Assembly: GCA_023334545.1 (NCBI GenBank)
Contig: JAADVB010000029.1
Coordinates: 46,818 to 110,817 of the forward strand
Direction of reading: 5' to 3'
DNA: 64,000 nt
Source of the DNA: Salisapilia sapeloensis
Lineage: Eukaryota; Oomycota; Peronosporomycetes; Peronosporales; Salisapiliaceae
Made by a program: the position numbers and the translations under genes. Below the pieces are notes generated by a model. That model had not been told where the DNA came from and did no database searches. It was given only the letters and a program-made list of their open reading frames with translations. Shown here one piece after another: positions 45,856-54,820 of this stretch; the first letter of the stretch is position 1, and each line of letters starts with the position of its first letter.

Positions 45856-47190
45856 ATGTCGACCCAGCCGACGTCCTCGAGTGTCGCTGCGTCACGGTCC
45901 ACTGATCTGCATCAACGAGCAGCGGATGCCGCCAAAGTATGCCCGCACACACACTCTCTACCTATATCAGGTCTAATACCTCTGGATGTATTGTAGTTTC
46001 TAAATGCAGACAGGAAGATGTCGTCACAAGACGTTCAGGCCATGCTTCAGAAGAATGAAGCCGAGATACGTGGCTGGGCATCCCTACACAAGCAAGAACG
46101 TATGCCTCCTCTACAATCTTACCTGTGCATCCTACTAATATAGTAATAGCTCCAAAGCAACGTACGGAAGAGCATAAAGAATGGTTACGGAAGTGTATGC
46201 TGCTTCGAAAGCAAATCGGTGCTCGATTAGAAATGCTGGCTTCTCTAGCTGATAAGCAAGTGAGCGACAAGTCCAGTCCACATCAGTCACCCAATCAGTC
46301 GGCTGTTGCGAATCAAAGCCATCCAAGCCAAGCTACAGTACATACGAACAGCTATAAATCTCCACAGGCGACTGGAAATCCTCATCCAAATCCAATCAAC
46401 GCCAACAACAAAGGTACGATCAAGTAGCAGTACGTGATATTCCTCTTAGCTGATGTTATGGATAGTTCGGAGTGCCAATCCACCTCCCGCAAGCCGACAG
46501 CAGACACCAGTTCAGCCAGTAGCTACTTCCAACAATGCATCCCGGAGCTCCCAAGCGCACTCAAACGCTAACGTATCGGCCTCGATGCCCATGATGATGA
46601 CACCGCAACAGCAGCAAGCGATGATGATGATGAACAACTCTATGCGTATGGGTATGCCGATGAATATGAACATGGCTGCACCATTCATGGGGATGCAAAT
46701 GCCGAATATGTCCATGCCGATGAACACCAATACTTCCATGGGTATGTTCGATCCGAACGCTATGAATGCTTTCAACAATCCGAATGGGAATAACTCGATG
46801 GCAGGCTTCAATCCTGCCCAAGGGTTTAACATGAACCAAAACTTCCAACCGCAGACGTCGCAGGCGTTTGACGGCGGCTACCCACTCATGCAAAACCAGC
46901 AAATGGTCAATCAAATGAACAATGGATACCAAGCCATGGGTCGAAATGATACTCAGGCCATGCCGAATATGTCTTATGGCATGAATATGCCCAACCCACA
47001 GCCGATGCATATGTCCAATGGTGGGAATCGGCAGCAACAGCAGACACAGCAACCACAACGACAGCAGCTGCAGCAACAACAAGCAAGTAATAGCGAAGCG
47101 ATTCCATTTCCAGGTGACGACGCACTATCACCCGGAGATGCCTCTACTTTCTTTGATGGACTACCGGACGATGTGTTCAGTAATATATAA
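45856..47190 (+). CDS. Gln/Met/Asn-rich protein with helical N terminus (transcription-coactivator-like)
   Basis: Exons 45856-45936, 45997-46099, 46144-46413 and 46466-47190; 392 residues, phases consistent. The third exon could alternatively start at 46150, which changes two residues. The first 120 residues are helical and charged (RGWASLHKQE, EEHKEWLRKCMLLRKQIGAR). The rest is low-complexity: Ser/Asn/Pro/Gln, then a Met-rich stretch where MPMNMN-like and MQMPNMSMPM units alternate, then a poly-Gln segment, ending DVFSNI. This layout resembles Mediator or SAGA-type coactivators and prion-like RNA-binding regulators. No orthologue is recognised, so a transcription role is inference. Confidence 0.75.
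47032..47091 (+). repeat. CAG/CAA-rich tract coding for poly-Gln
   Basis: Imperfect CAG/CAA/ACA codon run inside the Gln/Met-rich gene. Mixed synonymous codons show it is not a pure microsatellite. Confidence 0.7.
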
Positions 47191-47319
47191 TTGAGCTGTA
47201 CACTCCCTCTCCTTCGCCTTCATGCATGTAATTACTAGATCATAGCGGACTTATCTGATTACAAGTTTCAGTACTGTCATCTCGATCCACAGTAGTCTGG
47301 AACATCATTCTGATGTAAT

Positions 47320-47811
47320 TCATGAATGCCTTCGAAGTAGTGGCAACGGGTCGATGGATCCGGTAAGCGTGCTTGGGGTGCTATCACTACTAGCAAGCAC
47401 TGTATGGACTTGATCCAGCTGATTAAGTCGTTTATTGAGGAGGTAGTGATCTCGTGTATTCATCGGCCTTTGCTGTAAGGATCGCTCCTGGCTCTTGCAA
47501 TTTTTTCCAGATCGATCATCCGATGTCACTGGCTGCTTTTTATTCGTTCGAGTCAAGTCCTGATGAATAGACGAGACTATGGGTGGGCGCAGAGTAGGTA
47601 GAAGAAGCTTTATCTTTGATGAAGATAGGCTTTGCTGCCTTTTAGGAGAGTACATGCCCTTCTTTCCATCTTGATTGCAATACTTTTCACTCTGTTCAAG
47701 CTCCTCATACCGGTGTAGGAAAAAAGATGGAGATGCTGTGGAAATGTCGACGCCAATAAAATCATCATAGCGAAACAACTCTTTGTGCTTATGAAAGAAA
47801 GATAGGTCCAT
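47320..47811 (-). CDS. Possible hypothetical protein
   Basis: 163 residues from an ATG in the gap between two plus-strand genes. It starts MDLSFFHKHKELFRYDDFIG and is basic and Ser/Gln/Lys-rich, with a segment IKLLLPTLRPPIVSSIHQDL. No domain is recognised. It is the only frame that fills this roughly 700-bp gap, and it ends 130 bp from the 3' end of its convergent neighbour. It could be a chance frame; the region would otherwise be empty. Confidence 0.4.
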   Translation of the reverse strand: MDLSFFHKHKELFRYDDFIGVDISTASPSFFLHRYEELEQSEKYCNQDGKKGMYSPKRQQSLSSSKIKLLLPTLRPPIVSSIHQDLTRTNKKQPVTSDDRSGKNCKSQERSLQQRPMNTRDHYLLNKRLNQLDQVHTVLASSDSTPSTLTGSIDPLPLLRRHS

Positions 47812-47891
47812 CCGTGTGATTCGACAAGGTGAAATATCAATGAAACGATCCCAGGTCTATTTTCAATCGACCTCTTCCAACTTTTGTCAAG

Positions 47892-48632
47892 ATGGAGCAC
47901 ACGACGTCAATCGATTCGTTTGCTTCCTCATTGTCAATATCAACCTCTGTCCAGATCGGAAATAGCACCTATTCTCCAGGCGATGCTTACGTAGAAGCCA
48001 TTTTACCTCTTCCTTTGACCGATGCTGCCTTGGGCTCGGCGTCCCAGTCGTCACTAAAGAGCGTCAAACAAGGTACATCGAGTTCATCTAGTTTTAGTCG
48101 GAAGAAGAAAGGAAAGCATATGAGTCTAGCAACGCATCCAGCGGTGGTTATAGCAAAGGAGCGATGCCGTTCAGAGGCAAAGACAGGGGATATTCGTATC
48201 GTCACGGATGATGAAGTAGTCGGTGAGTGCGTCGAGGTTGTTGGTCAAGAAGCAGAGATTGTGTTTACTGCACGTAACATATTCCGCTACCTAGTGTTCT
48301 TTGTTAAACACCTCGGTCGATTCATTGACATCAGCATCGGTCTAGTCGATGACAAACAGACATTCCGTCGTATCACGCTTACAAACTCGCGGAGTCTAGC
48401 CAAGGTCGACAACAAGGTGTGTCAGCTACCCCTGGTAACCGGTGATAAGCCAGGATGGAGACATGTCTGCATTGATCTCCAAGATATGACACAGCAAGCG
48501 TTTGGTACCAAACACATGACGACAGCGCAGGTTCGTATACGAGGAACCTGTCGTCTCCTTCGGGCTTACTTTCAAGAAGAAATGTACTATCACGATGAAC
48601 TACCAATCCACCTTCAATTCCAAAGAGCGTAA
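47892..48632 (+). CDS. CFA20-domain (CFAP20-like) protein
   Basis: Single exon, 246 residues. The N-terminal 80 residues are Ser/Thr-rich and basic (FSRKKKGKHMS). The C-terminal 160 residues are a CFA20 (DUF667) domain: FRYLVFFVKHLGRFIDISIG, then RRITLTNSRSLAKV, LPLVTGDKPGWRHVCIDLQD, TAQVRIRGTCRLLRAYF and the closing DELPIHLQFQ. CFAP20 and related proteins sit on the inner junction of flagellar doublets and on centrioles, and a nuclear form acts on transcription. CFAP20 itself is almost only the domain, so the N-terminal extension makes this more like the CFAP20DC/WDR90-related subset. Together with IFT140 it supports a flagellated life stage. Confidence 0.82.
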   Translation: MEHTTSIDSFASSLSISTSVQIGNSTYSPGDAYVEAILPLPLTDAALGSASQSSLKSVKQGTSSSSSFSRKKKGKHMSLATHPAVVIAKERCRSEAKTGDIRIVTDDEVVGECVEVVGQEAEIVFTARNIFRYLVFFVKHLGRFIDISIGLVDDKQTFRRITLTNSRSLAKVDNKVCQLPLVTGDKPGWRHVCIDLQDMTQQAFGTKHMTTAQVRIRGTCRLLRAYFQEEMYYHDELPIHLQFQRA

Positions 48633-48685
48633 GGCAAGGCATTTAGTTTTCGTACTGACACAAGACGTCTCTATATTTGCTTTGT

Positions 48686-49487
48686 TTAAGGGATCTCTCG
48701 GTACGGTGTTACGTCACGATAGCACGAGTCAAACACTTTATCGATGCACTCGTCCTCCTGTTGGACATGGGTGTGGTTAGACTAGTCTCTACTTCAATAA
48801 GAATACATCGTGTGCGACTTACTCGTCCTTTGCATGCTTCGTGATTCGCAATTGATAGCTTGGCACGTCGACGCACACAGATCTGCGTTTACAAGTGGTT
48901 ATAAGGGAACTCGTACAACAAGTTGTATGCCACATACCTGATGTTGCTTGGCGACGTTTAAGTTCTTGCGAAGGTATTCGTACTTCCAATTGCAGTCGCC
49001 ACTCAATGCTGCGGCTCGTATCTCACTGCACGCGTAATGCTCGCAATTGTTCCAGTCGATCTTAGCACGACAGTGGTCGAATGCATGAATGAGTTCATGT
49101 GCAACTGTTCGGTCCATCCACTCCTGGTCAGTAATGTGGTTCTGACACAGCAATACCTATCGCCACACGTGTAAGCTGGAATCAGATGACACCATAGACG
49201 AGAGAAGCATACACCAGGTCGACCGTTGTCGTCTAGTTGGAAACCACCATTAATCTCTCCATCACAGTCTTCACTCTTGAAGAACCCAGGTCGCAAAGGG
49301 CATCCCATCTTCTCCATCATATTCACGAGAAATCCAACTCGTGAGCCTACATACCACAATGACTACACTATCCAAGCCATACATACTTTTATATGAACGT
49401 ACATTTTTCCAGTGTCTTCTCACGCATCGATTCACACTTCGCATGACGTTTCTGCTCATCCGTCTGTCCAGCATTACCGCCGGCCAT
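48686..49487 (-). CDS. ATP23: Mitochondrial inner-membrane metalloprotease ATP23
   Basis: Five exons (minus strand): 49487-49403, 49346-49213, 49156-48938, 48882-48823, 48757-48686; 189 residues. The zinc protease motif HELIH is at residues 93-97, inside [18 protein letters not shown]. Other ATP23 landmarks are [18 protein letters not shown] upstream, the LCQN strand, [16 protein letters not shown] followed by [10 protein letters not shown], and the C-terminal pair C...[12 protein letters not shown]. All conserved Cys residues are retained. It processes the mitochondrial F0 subunit 6 and assists ATP-synthase assembly in the intermembrane space. It is divergent from PDH E1 alpha across 181 bp. 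Confidence 0.92.
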
Positions 49488-49668
49488 TCCCCGTAGGACG
49501 TCCATTCAAATCAAAATGTAATTCGTGTCCAACTTACGTTGTCAATCAGGTCCGTCTCAGTCGTACTTACCTGAAACCACTCGGGATTTGTATCGAAGGA
49601 GCTCGCCACCAAGCAGAAGCGCATTTGCGGTCAAGAAAGCTCGACCCCAAGCAGCCCCTTGATCTACT

Positions 49669-50971
49669 ATGTTCCGCCGATCGACATCGACGCTATTGGC
49701 GCCGCGAGCGCGCATGTTCAGCGCCGCCAAGAAGAAGGGCGACGTCAAGTTCGAGTTCGGCTCGTCCTTCCAGCTCCACCGTATGGTCATTGAGAACAAG
49801 TAGCTCGCACTTTGTGCTCATGTCATGTTCATAGGTCTCGACGAGGGTCCGCAAGAGTACGCCATGAGCAACCGTGAAGAATTGCTCGAGTACTACCGTC
49901 TCATGTACCGCATGCGTCGTATGGAAATCACTTGTGACAACGAATACAAGGTATAAGCACGAGCTTCTTCGGTCATCTCTAGCAACTCAATTTCCCTCCT
50001 AGGCGCGTAACATTCGTGGTTTCTGCCACTTGTACGACGGCCAAGAAGCCGTCGCAACTGGTGTCGAAGCTGCGCTCGACCGCACTGACTCGTGGATCAC
50101 ATCCTACCGTAGCCACTGCATCATGCTTGCTCGCGGAGGCAACGTCAAGAGCATCTTAGGTGAACTCTTCGGTTCTGCCGCTGGTGCCATTGACGGCAAG
50201 GGTGGTTCGATGCACTTCTACAACAAAGAGAACAACTTCTACGGTGGTCAGGGTATCGTCGGCGCCCAAGTGCCCGTCGGAGCCGGTCTCGCTTTCGCCA
50301 ACAAGTACAACCACAAGGGTGACGGCCTGATGCCGTGTGCCATCACCATGTTCGGAGATGGTGCCGCCAACCAAGGTCAGGTCTGGGAAGCTGCCAACAT
50401 GGCAGCGCTCTGGAAGCTCCCGGCCATCTTCTGCATTGAGAACAACCAGTATGGCATGGGTACGTCCGTCGAGCGTTCATCGAGCAACACCGAGTACTAC
50501 ACGATGGGTAACAAGATCCCTGGTATCAAGTGCGACGGTATGGACGTCTTGGCTGTGCGTGAGTGCGCTAAGTTCCTCAAGAAGTGGACTGGCGAAGGCA
50601 ACGGACCGATCTACGTCGAAATGAACACGTACCGATACCACGGTCACTCTATGTCCGACCCTGGTGTCACCTACCGTGACCGTGAAGAGGTGTCGCAGAT
50701 GCGTGCTGCTCGCGACCCGATCGAGCTCACCAAGAAGCGCATGCTAGACCACAACCTCGCGACGTCGGACGAGCTCAAGGAGATTGAGAAGGAGATCCGT
50801 GCCGAAGTGACGCAGGCCACCAAGGAAGCTAAGGCTGCCGGCGAACCGAGCCCCGAGATCGCCACCAAGGACGTGTACACGGACGGCAACGGCGGCAACG
50901 AGTACCCTCCGTTCGTCCGCTTCCCGGACTACGCCAAGAGCATCTTTTACGGCAAGCCCAAGGCTCCCTAA
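49669..50971 (+). CDS. PDHA1: Pyruvate dehydrogenase E1 component, alpha subunit
   Basis: Exons 49669-49780, 49835-49950 and 50003-50971; 398 residues. The start at 49669 gives an Arg/Ser/Thr presequence ([20 protein letters not shown]) for mitochondria. Landmarks are [27 protein letters not shown], the thiamine-diphosphate site [10 protein letters not shown] with GMGTSVER, and the regulatory loop [20 protein letters not shown] that holds the serine phosphorylated by PDH kinase in animals. Codons are biased to G/C endings, suggesting high expression. The enzyme decarboxylates pyruvate at the entry to the citric acid cycle together with E1 beta. Confidence 0.96.
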
Positions 50972-51058
50972 GCGTCTCTTCTCGATATTTTGAAACGAAT
51001 ATACGAAGAGCGACAAGCTTTTGCACCAAACTGTATTGCTTAACTTATATACGACGAG

Positions 51059-52942
51059 CTACATGCTCTCCTGCGACCCGCTCCCGGCTTGTTGCAGTTG
51101 AGCGTCCACGACAGCACTCTCTGTCTGGATGGCTTCGACGGATTGAGACAAGAGCAGCACTTGACGCTCGAGCTCGATCTTATTCGAAGAGTGCTTGTTG
51201 TTGGATGGGTGACTAATGTCCGTTGCAGGAACCTTGTCCAGTATCCCGGCAGCATCTAAAGCTCTTCGTCGCTGCTCATACATCTGGATGCGGTTCTTGG
51301 ACAACCGACGAGCTCGTTGTGCAATTTTATTCGCTAAACGTGCTTGCTCGATAATACCAGACGCATGCTTCCGAGCGCATTCGAATACTTCCATAGCGTC
51401 TTCGTCGTATAACGATAGATGGACGTTTGGTAGTGGTGATGACAGATCGTCGGAAGAGCAGGGAGATACGGTCGGACTGTCGATGGATGACAAGTGGCCA
51501 GAATCATCCGTCCCGAGGTCACTGTAGTCATCACTTTGCGTCACGACCGAGCGCTCGCTTTCAGGACTATTACGCATCTTATACTGTCGAAAGGCTTCGA
51601 TTGAAATGGCTAGGTCGGCTGGACTGCCTCGACGACGAGATGCAAAGAGCGACGAGCCCTTGCACTTGACTAGTCCGTCGCTGAACGATCGATGAGGAAA
51701 GCTTGCTTTCGGTAGCAACGGTGTGTCTGCTGCCTCGGAGAACATCTTGTACTCGTTCAAGCGCTTCTTGACGGAATCCATCAAGTCGTCATAAGATCGA
51801 CGCTTACGAGCGCTGTCGATACGCTTCATCGACTTGACACTAGAGCTTGGAGACAGATCGCTGCTATGAACGGAGGATGTGTCACAAGACTGCATCTGGC
51901 GAGAAGTGCTACGAGCCTCCAAGACACACGCAGTACACACCCGTAGCTGCCTCTCACCCACATCCGGTACACGTGCATTACGCAGAGAGCTACAGCTACT
52001 ACAGATGCGTTGTCCACACTTGAGGCAATTGTACTTGCGACGAAGGACACAGAAACTCTTCTCACAGATACGACAGTGATCGAGTTCGCTGACAGGAATA
52101 GCTTGCTGAGGTAAGACGATACTCTCCTGATGTGCTCGGAACGTCTCAACGTACTTAAGGAACCCATTGACACTCTTGTCAACATGAGATTGGATGGCCG
52201 AGTTGGCTGCCCATGCTGGTAGGTCTCCACCTTGAGCAAAGGAGCAAGTGTAACTCAGCCTTAACTCTCCTGGTTTCTTCGTTTCGTGACACATAAAGGC
52301 AAAGAGAGGTACAACATCTCGGCAGTACTTGCTACTTTCTGAGAATCGAGAGTCATTCGGAAGATCAACGGACTCGGTTACACGCAACGCAGCCTTCTGG
52401 CCATTCGCGTCTTCGATCAAATCGACGTACTCGAGCATGACCAAGTCTCGGTCCTTTGTGAAGGTACGAGGACTCTTATACGCTGCCCATTTCAACGAAA
52501 CGTATCGATGAGGAGCCTCTGGAGTCGGCTCGAGAATGTTCTCGAGCACAGCTCCGTCTAAAAAGTCACTCGACAGGAGCCCCATCATCTTTTTATACGA
52601 CTCAGTTGTGTTCGTGATCATGGACTCAGCTACGTCCTCGATGTTACAACTGAATTTGGATACGGCATGGACATTGCACGGGACGTCGCAGTCGGCTCGA
52701 AAGAGCGACATGCCGTGTCGTTCATGGACAAGTCTCCATGGGACGCCTCCGAGCATATCTGTCGTCTCCAGTAGTCGTTCAGTCATGCCTTTGGCCACGT
52801 GAGCAAGTCGTTCACGCTCCTTGTCGCTGACAAAGTCGTCCGTTTGGAGCAGCGCTTCCGCCAACGTAGCGTCCGAGTCCAACGTGTAGACATCTGGATG
52901 TGCTACGAGGGACTCGACCTTGTACTGCGAGTGAAACTGCAT
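51059..52942 (-). CDS. START-domain protein with degenerate FYVE-type zinc finger
   Basis: 627 residues from the ATG at 52942 (an in-frame ATG at 53173 would add 77 residues that look non-coding). A START-like lipid-binding fold spans about 20-270 (MLGGVPWRLVHERHGMSLF, DRDLVMLEYVDLIED, SYTCSFAQGG). A FYVE-like finger follows at about 289-340: CRICEKSFCVLRRKYNCLKC, then CSSCSSLRNARV and RVCTACV. All paired cysteines are there, but the R(R/K)HHCR lipid-binding patch reads RRKYNC, so phosphatidylinositol-3-phosphate binding may be lost. The rest is Ser-rich with a C-terminal coiled coil. START/FYVE proteins are strongly expanded in oomycetes. Confidence 0.88.
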   Translation of the reverse strand: MQFHSQYKVESLVAHPDVYTLDSDATLAEALLQTDDFVSDKERERLAHVAKGMTERLLETTDMLGGVPWRLVHERHGMSLFRADCDVPCNVHAVSKFSCNIEDVAESMITNTTESYKKMMGLLSSDFLDGAVLENILEPTPEAPHRYVSLKWAAYKSPRTFTKDRDLVMLEYVDLIEDANGQKAALRVTESVDLPNDSRFSESSKYCRDVVPLFAFMCHETKKPGELRLSYTCSFAQGGDLPAWAANSAIQSHVDKSVNGFLKYVETFRAHQESIVLPQQAIPVSELDHCRICEKSFCVLRRKYNCLKCGQRICSSCSSLRNARVPDVGERQLRVCTACVLEARSTSRQMQSCDTSSVHSSDLSPSSSVKSMKRIDSARKRRSYDDLMDSVKKRLNEYKMFSEAADTPLLPKASFPHRSFSDGLVKCKGSSLFASRRRGSPADLAISIEAFRQYKMRNSPESERSVVTQSDDYSDLGTDDSGHLSSIDSPTVSPCSSDDLSSPLPNVHLSLYDEDAMEVFECARKHASGIIEQARLANKIAQRARRLSKNRIQMYEQRRRALDAAGILDKVPATDISHPSNNKHSSNKIELERQVLLLSQSVEAIQTESAVVDAQLQQAGSGSQESM

Positions 52943-53177
52943 GGTGCTGTTGCAATCGGTTGGAAGATGGCGGAATGAAGCAAGGAAAGACACCTGGGCG
53001 TCCACTGACGTGCCGTCCCAACCCAGACCAAGTAGAAAAAAGTAAAAGCTAATTCTTCCTTTTCGAAACGAGCAGGCGACGACTTCCTGGCGACGCTCTG
53101 GACATCTCCACGTCGGGACTTGCCGTAGAAGAATAAGTAACTGACCATTAAACTTAAAAGAGCATATTCTCATGTTG

Positions 53178-54508
53178 TTATCGACTCGAGTTCGGCTGAT
53201 CTACTGGCGGACCACCGATGCCATAGGCGCAGATTAAACACTCTTGACTTTGCCAATGATACGATCCGTTCGAGACGTCAAAGCCGACGGAGAATTCAGC
53301 ACAATATCGATCGTACAGAGCTTCCCACTCTTTCAAAGCTACAATCTCGTACTGCTTGGATCTTGTGATGCCGAATCTAGCGCACGTAGATAAATATAGG
53401 AACAATTACACAATAAAGAATGACGGATGTACCCTTGCGTCGTCTGTAGAGACTGCTCGAGGGAAAAGCCTGAGAGGAACATGGTGATGTAGGGAGGGAT
53501 GATAGACCGTTTGTGGGCGAGACACACGAGCTCGGCGTTTAAGATTGGTCCAGGCATATCATCCGACAGACTTTGGACATACTTGCGCCATCTCGTCAGC
53601 CACTTCTTTGGCACGAGATAGTATGACTTGCCAGATGCATTCCGTAAATTCACACGAGTATTCCCTCTCGTTGAATCCGGGGAAAAGAGTTCTTTCGGAT
53701 ACCCCGTCTTGCGGAAAAGGAGGTCGAAGAGAGCGTTTGAGCCATTGATCTCATTCGCAAATCGCTCAGTCTTGCGTCGATTCGTTTCTTCATCCTGTGC
53801 ATCGATTTCCTGTCGACATTTATAGCACTCTTGTGCGTCTAAAGCAAAGCTCTTTAAATCTCCTGTGAATATATCTACTTTGTCTACAGTAGCTTCTGGT
53901 AGTATCGCTCGTTTCGAATGACCGATGCATCTACTTGCAGGTAGAAGCTGCAAGTGGCTGCACATGATAAGCTCGCCTGCTTCTCGACATGCTTCTGCTT
54001 GTTTGTCGTGAAAACCTGTCCAGGGCTTGGCACTGGAAGGTGTAAGAATCTGTGTCGCTTGCTTCCCTCTAGGCTTTCGCTTCTTGGCTGCTCGCTCCCT
54101 TTGCTGCTGCTTCTTCTTCGTGTCACGAAACTGTGTGATGTACTGCTCGTACAAGAGCGCTCGCTTGCGCCATGCGGACACCCATGCCTTGCTTACGAGC
54201 ACCGAAGACGATGCTTGCCAACTACCAGCATCCTCGAAAGAACCCATTGGCGTACTGGTCAATACCTGCTTGACATACAGTACTTCAGCAGCGCGTATTG
54301 TGAGTGCATTCCGCGGCCAACGAGCATCATCGCTGCGTAAGAAGCCGACGACGTGACCATAGTCCTGTGCGATCACATACTCGATAGCGTCCTTTACGGT
54401 CGAAGATAGAGTGGACAAGGCTCTACAGGTCATTGCCACATGCCCAACGTCCCGTGCTGTAAGACACTTGAAGACCGAGGACAATGCAGTGGCTGGTAGA
54501 TGCTCCAT
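53178..54508 (-). CDS. F-box-like protein with DUSP-type domain
   Basis: Exons (minus strand) 54508-53433 and 53376-53178; 424 residues, with a 56-nt intron. An F-box-like motif is at the very start (MEHLPATALSSVFKCLTARD, VAMTCRAL). A basic linker (KKKQQQRERAAKKRKPRGK) follows. A second half shows a CYKCRQEI pair, then a segment KSYYLVPKKWLTRWRKYVQ with GPILNAELVCLAHK, typical of DUSP domains of ubiquitin proteases such as USP48, and a further IVALKEWEALYDRY segment with CLIC. There is no catalytic USP domain. Such a protein could be a substrate receptor of an SCF ligase. A start at 54667 is possible but adds a less coding-like extension. Confidence 0.75.
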
Positions 54509-54760
54509 GCCTGATGAGATTCGCAGTGTGAAAACAACTTCACTTTTGTATGCAATAGACGAGATGGCGAATGGAGAGCACTGGAGACTGCAGCTAGCAC
54601 CAGTAACTGACCCTCGTGCTGCCATTGCTCCAGCTACGTGGACTGCTAGCTCTACTAGGGATGCCATTGTAAAAACGCAGCCTCGTGTTCTGCATTGCAT
54701 TGAAGGACAAGCAGTCAAGGTACTCCGAAAGCTCTTCAGCTTGCTGATCTACCTCGCATA

Positions 54761-54776
54761 GCTCATTTATTATGTT
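54761..54776 (+). promoter_or_regulatory. Possible initiator in front of the FAAP100 gene
   Basis: GCTCATTTATTATGTT, 60 nt before the ATG at 54821, matches the GCTCATT core of the oomycete initiator but its downstream half is poor. It lies in the region shared with the divergent F-box gene. Confidence 0.35.
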
Positions 54777-54820
54777 GATAGCTGGTCATTCGGTCGAACA
54801 TCCCTATTGTCAGCTTTACA

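Noticed and set aside
52943-53173. 77-residue N-terminal extension of the START/FYVE protein
   Set aside because: The added sequence is of mixed, non-conserved character, while the ATG at 52942 starts directly before the START fold.
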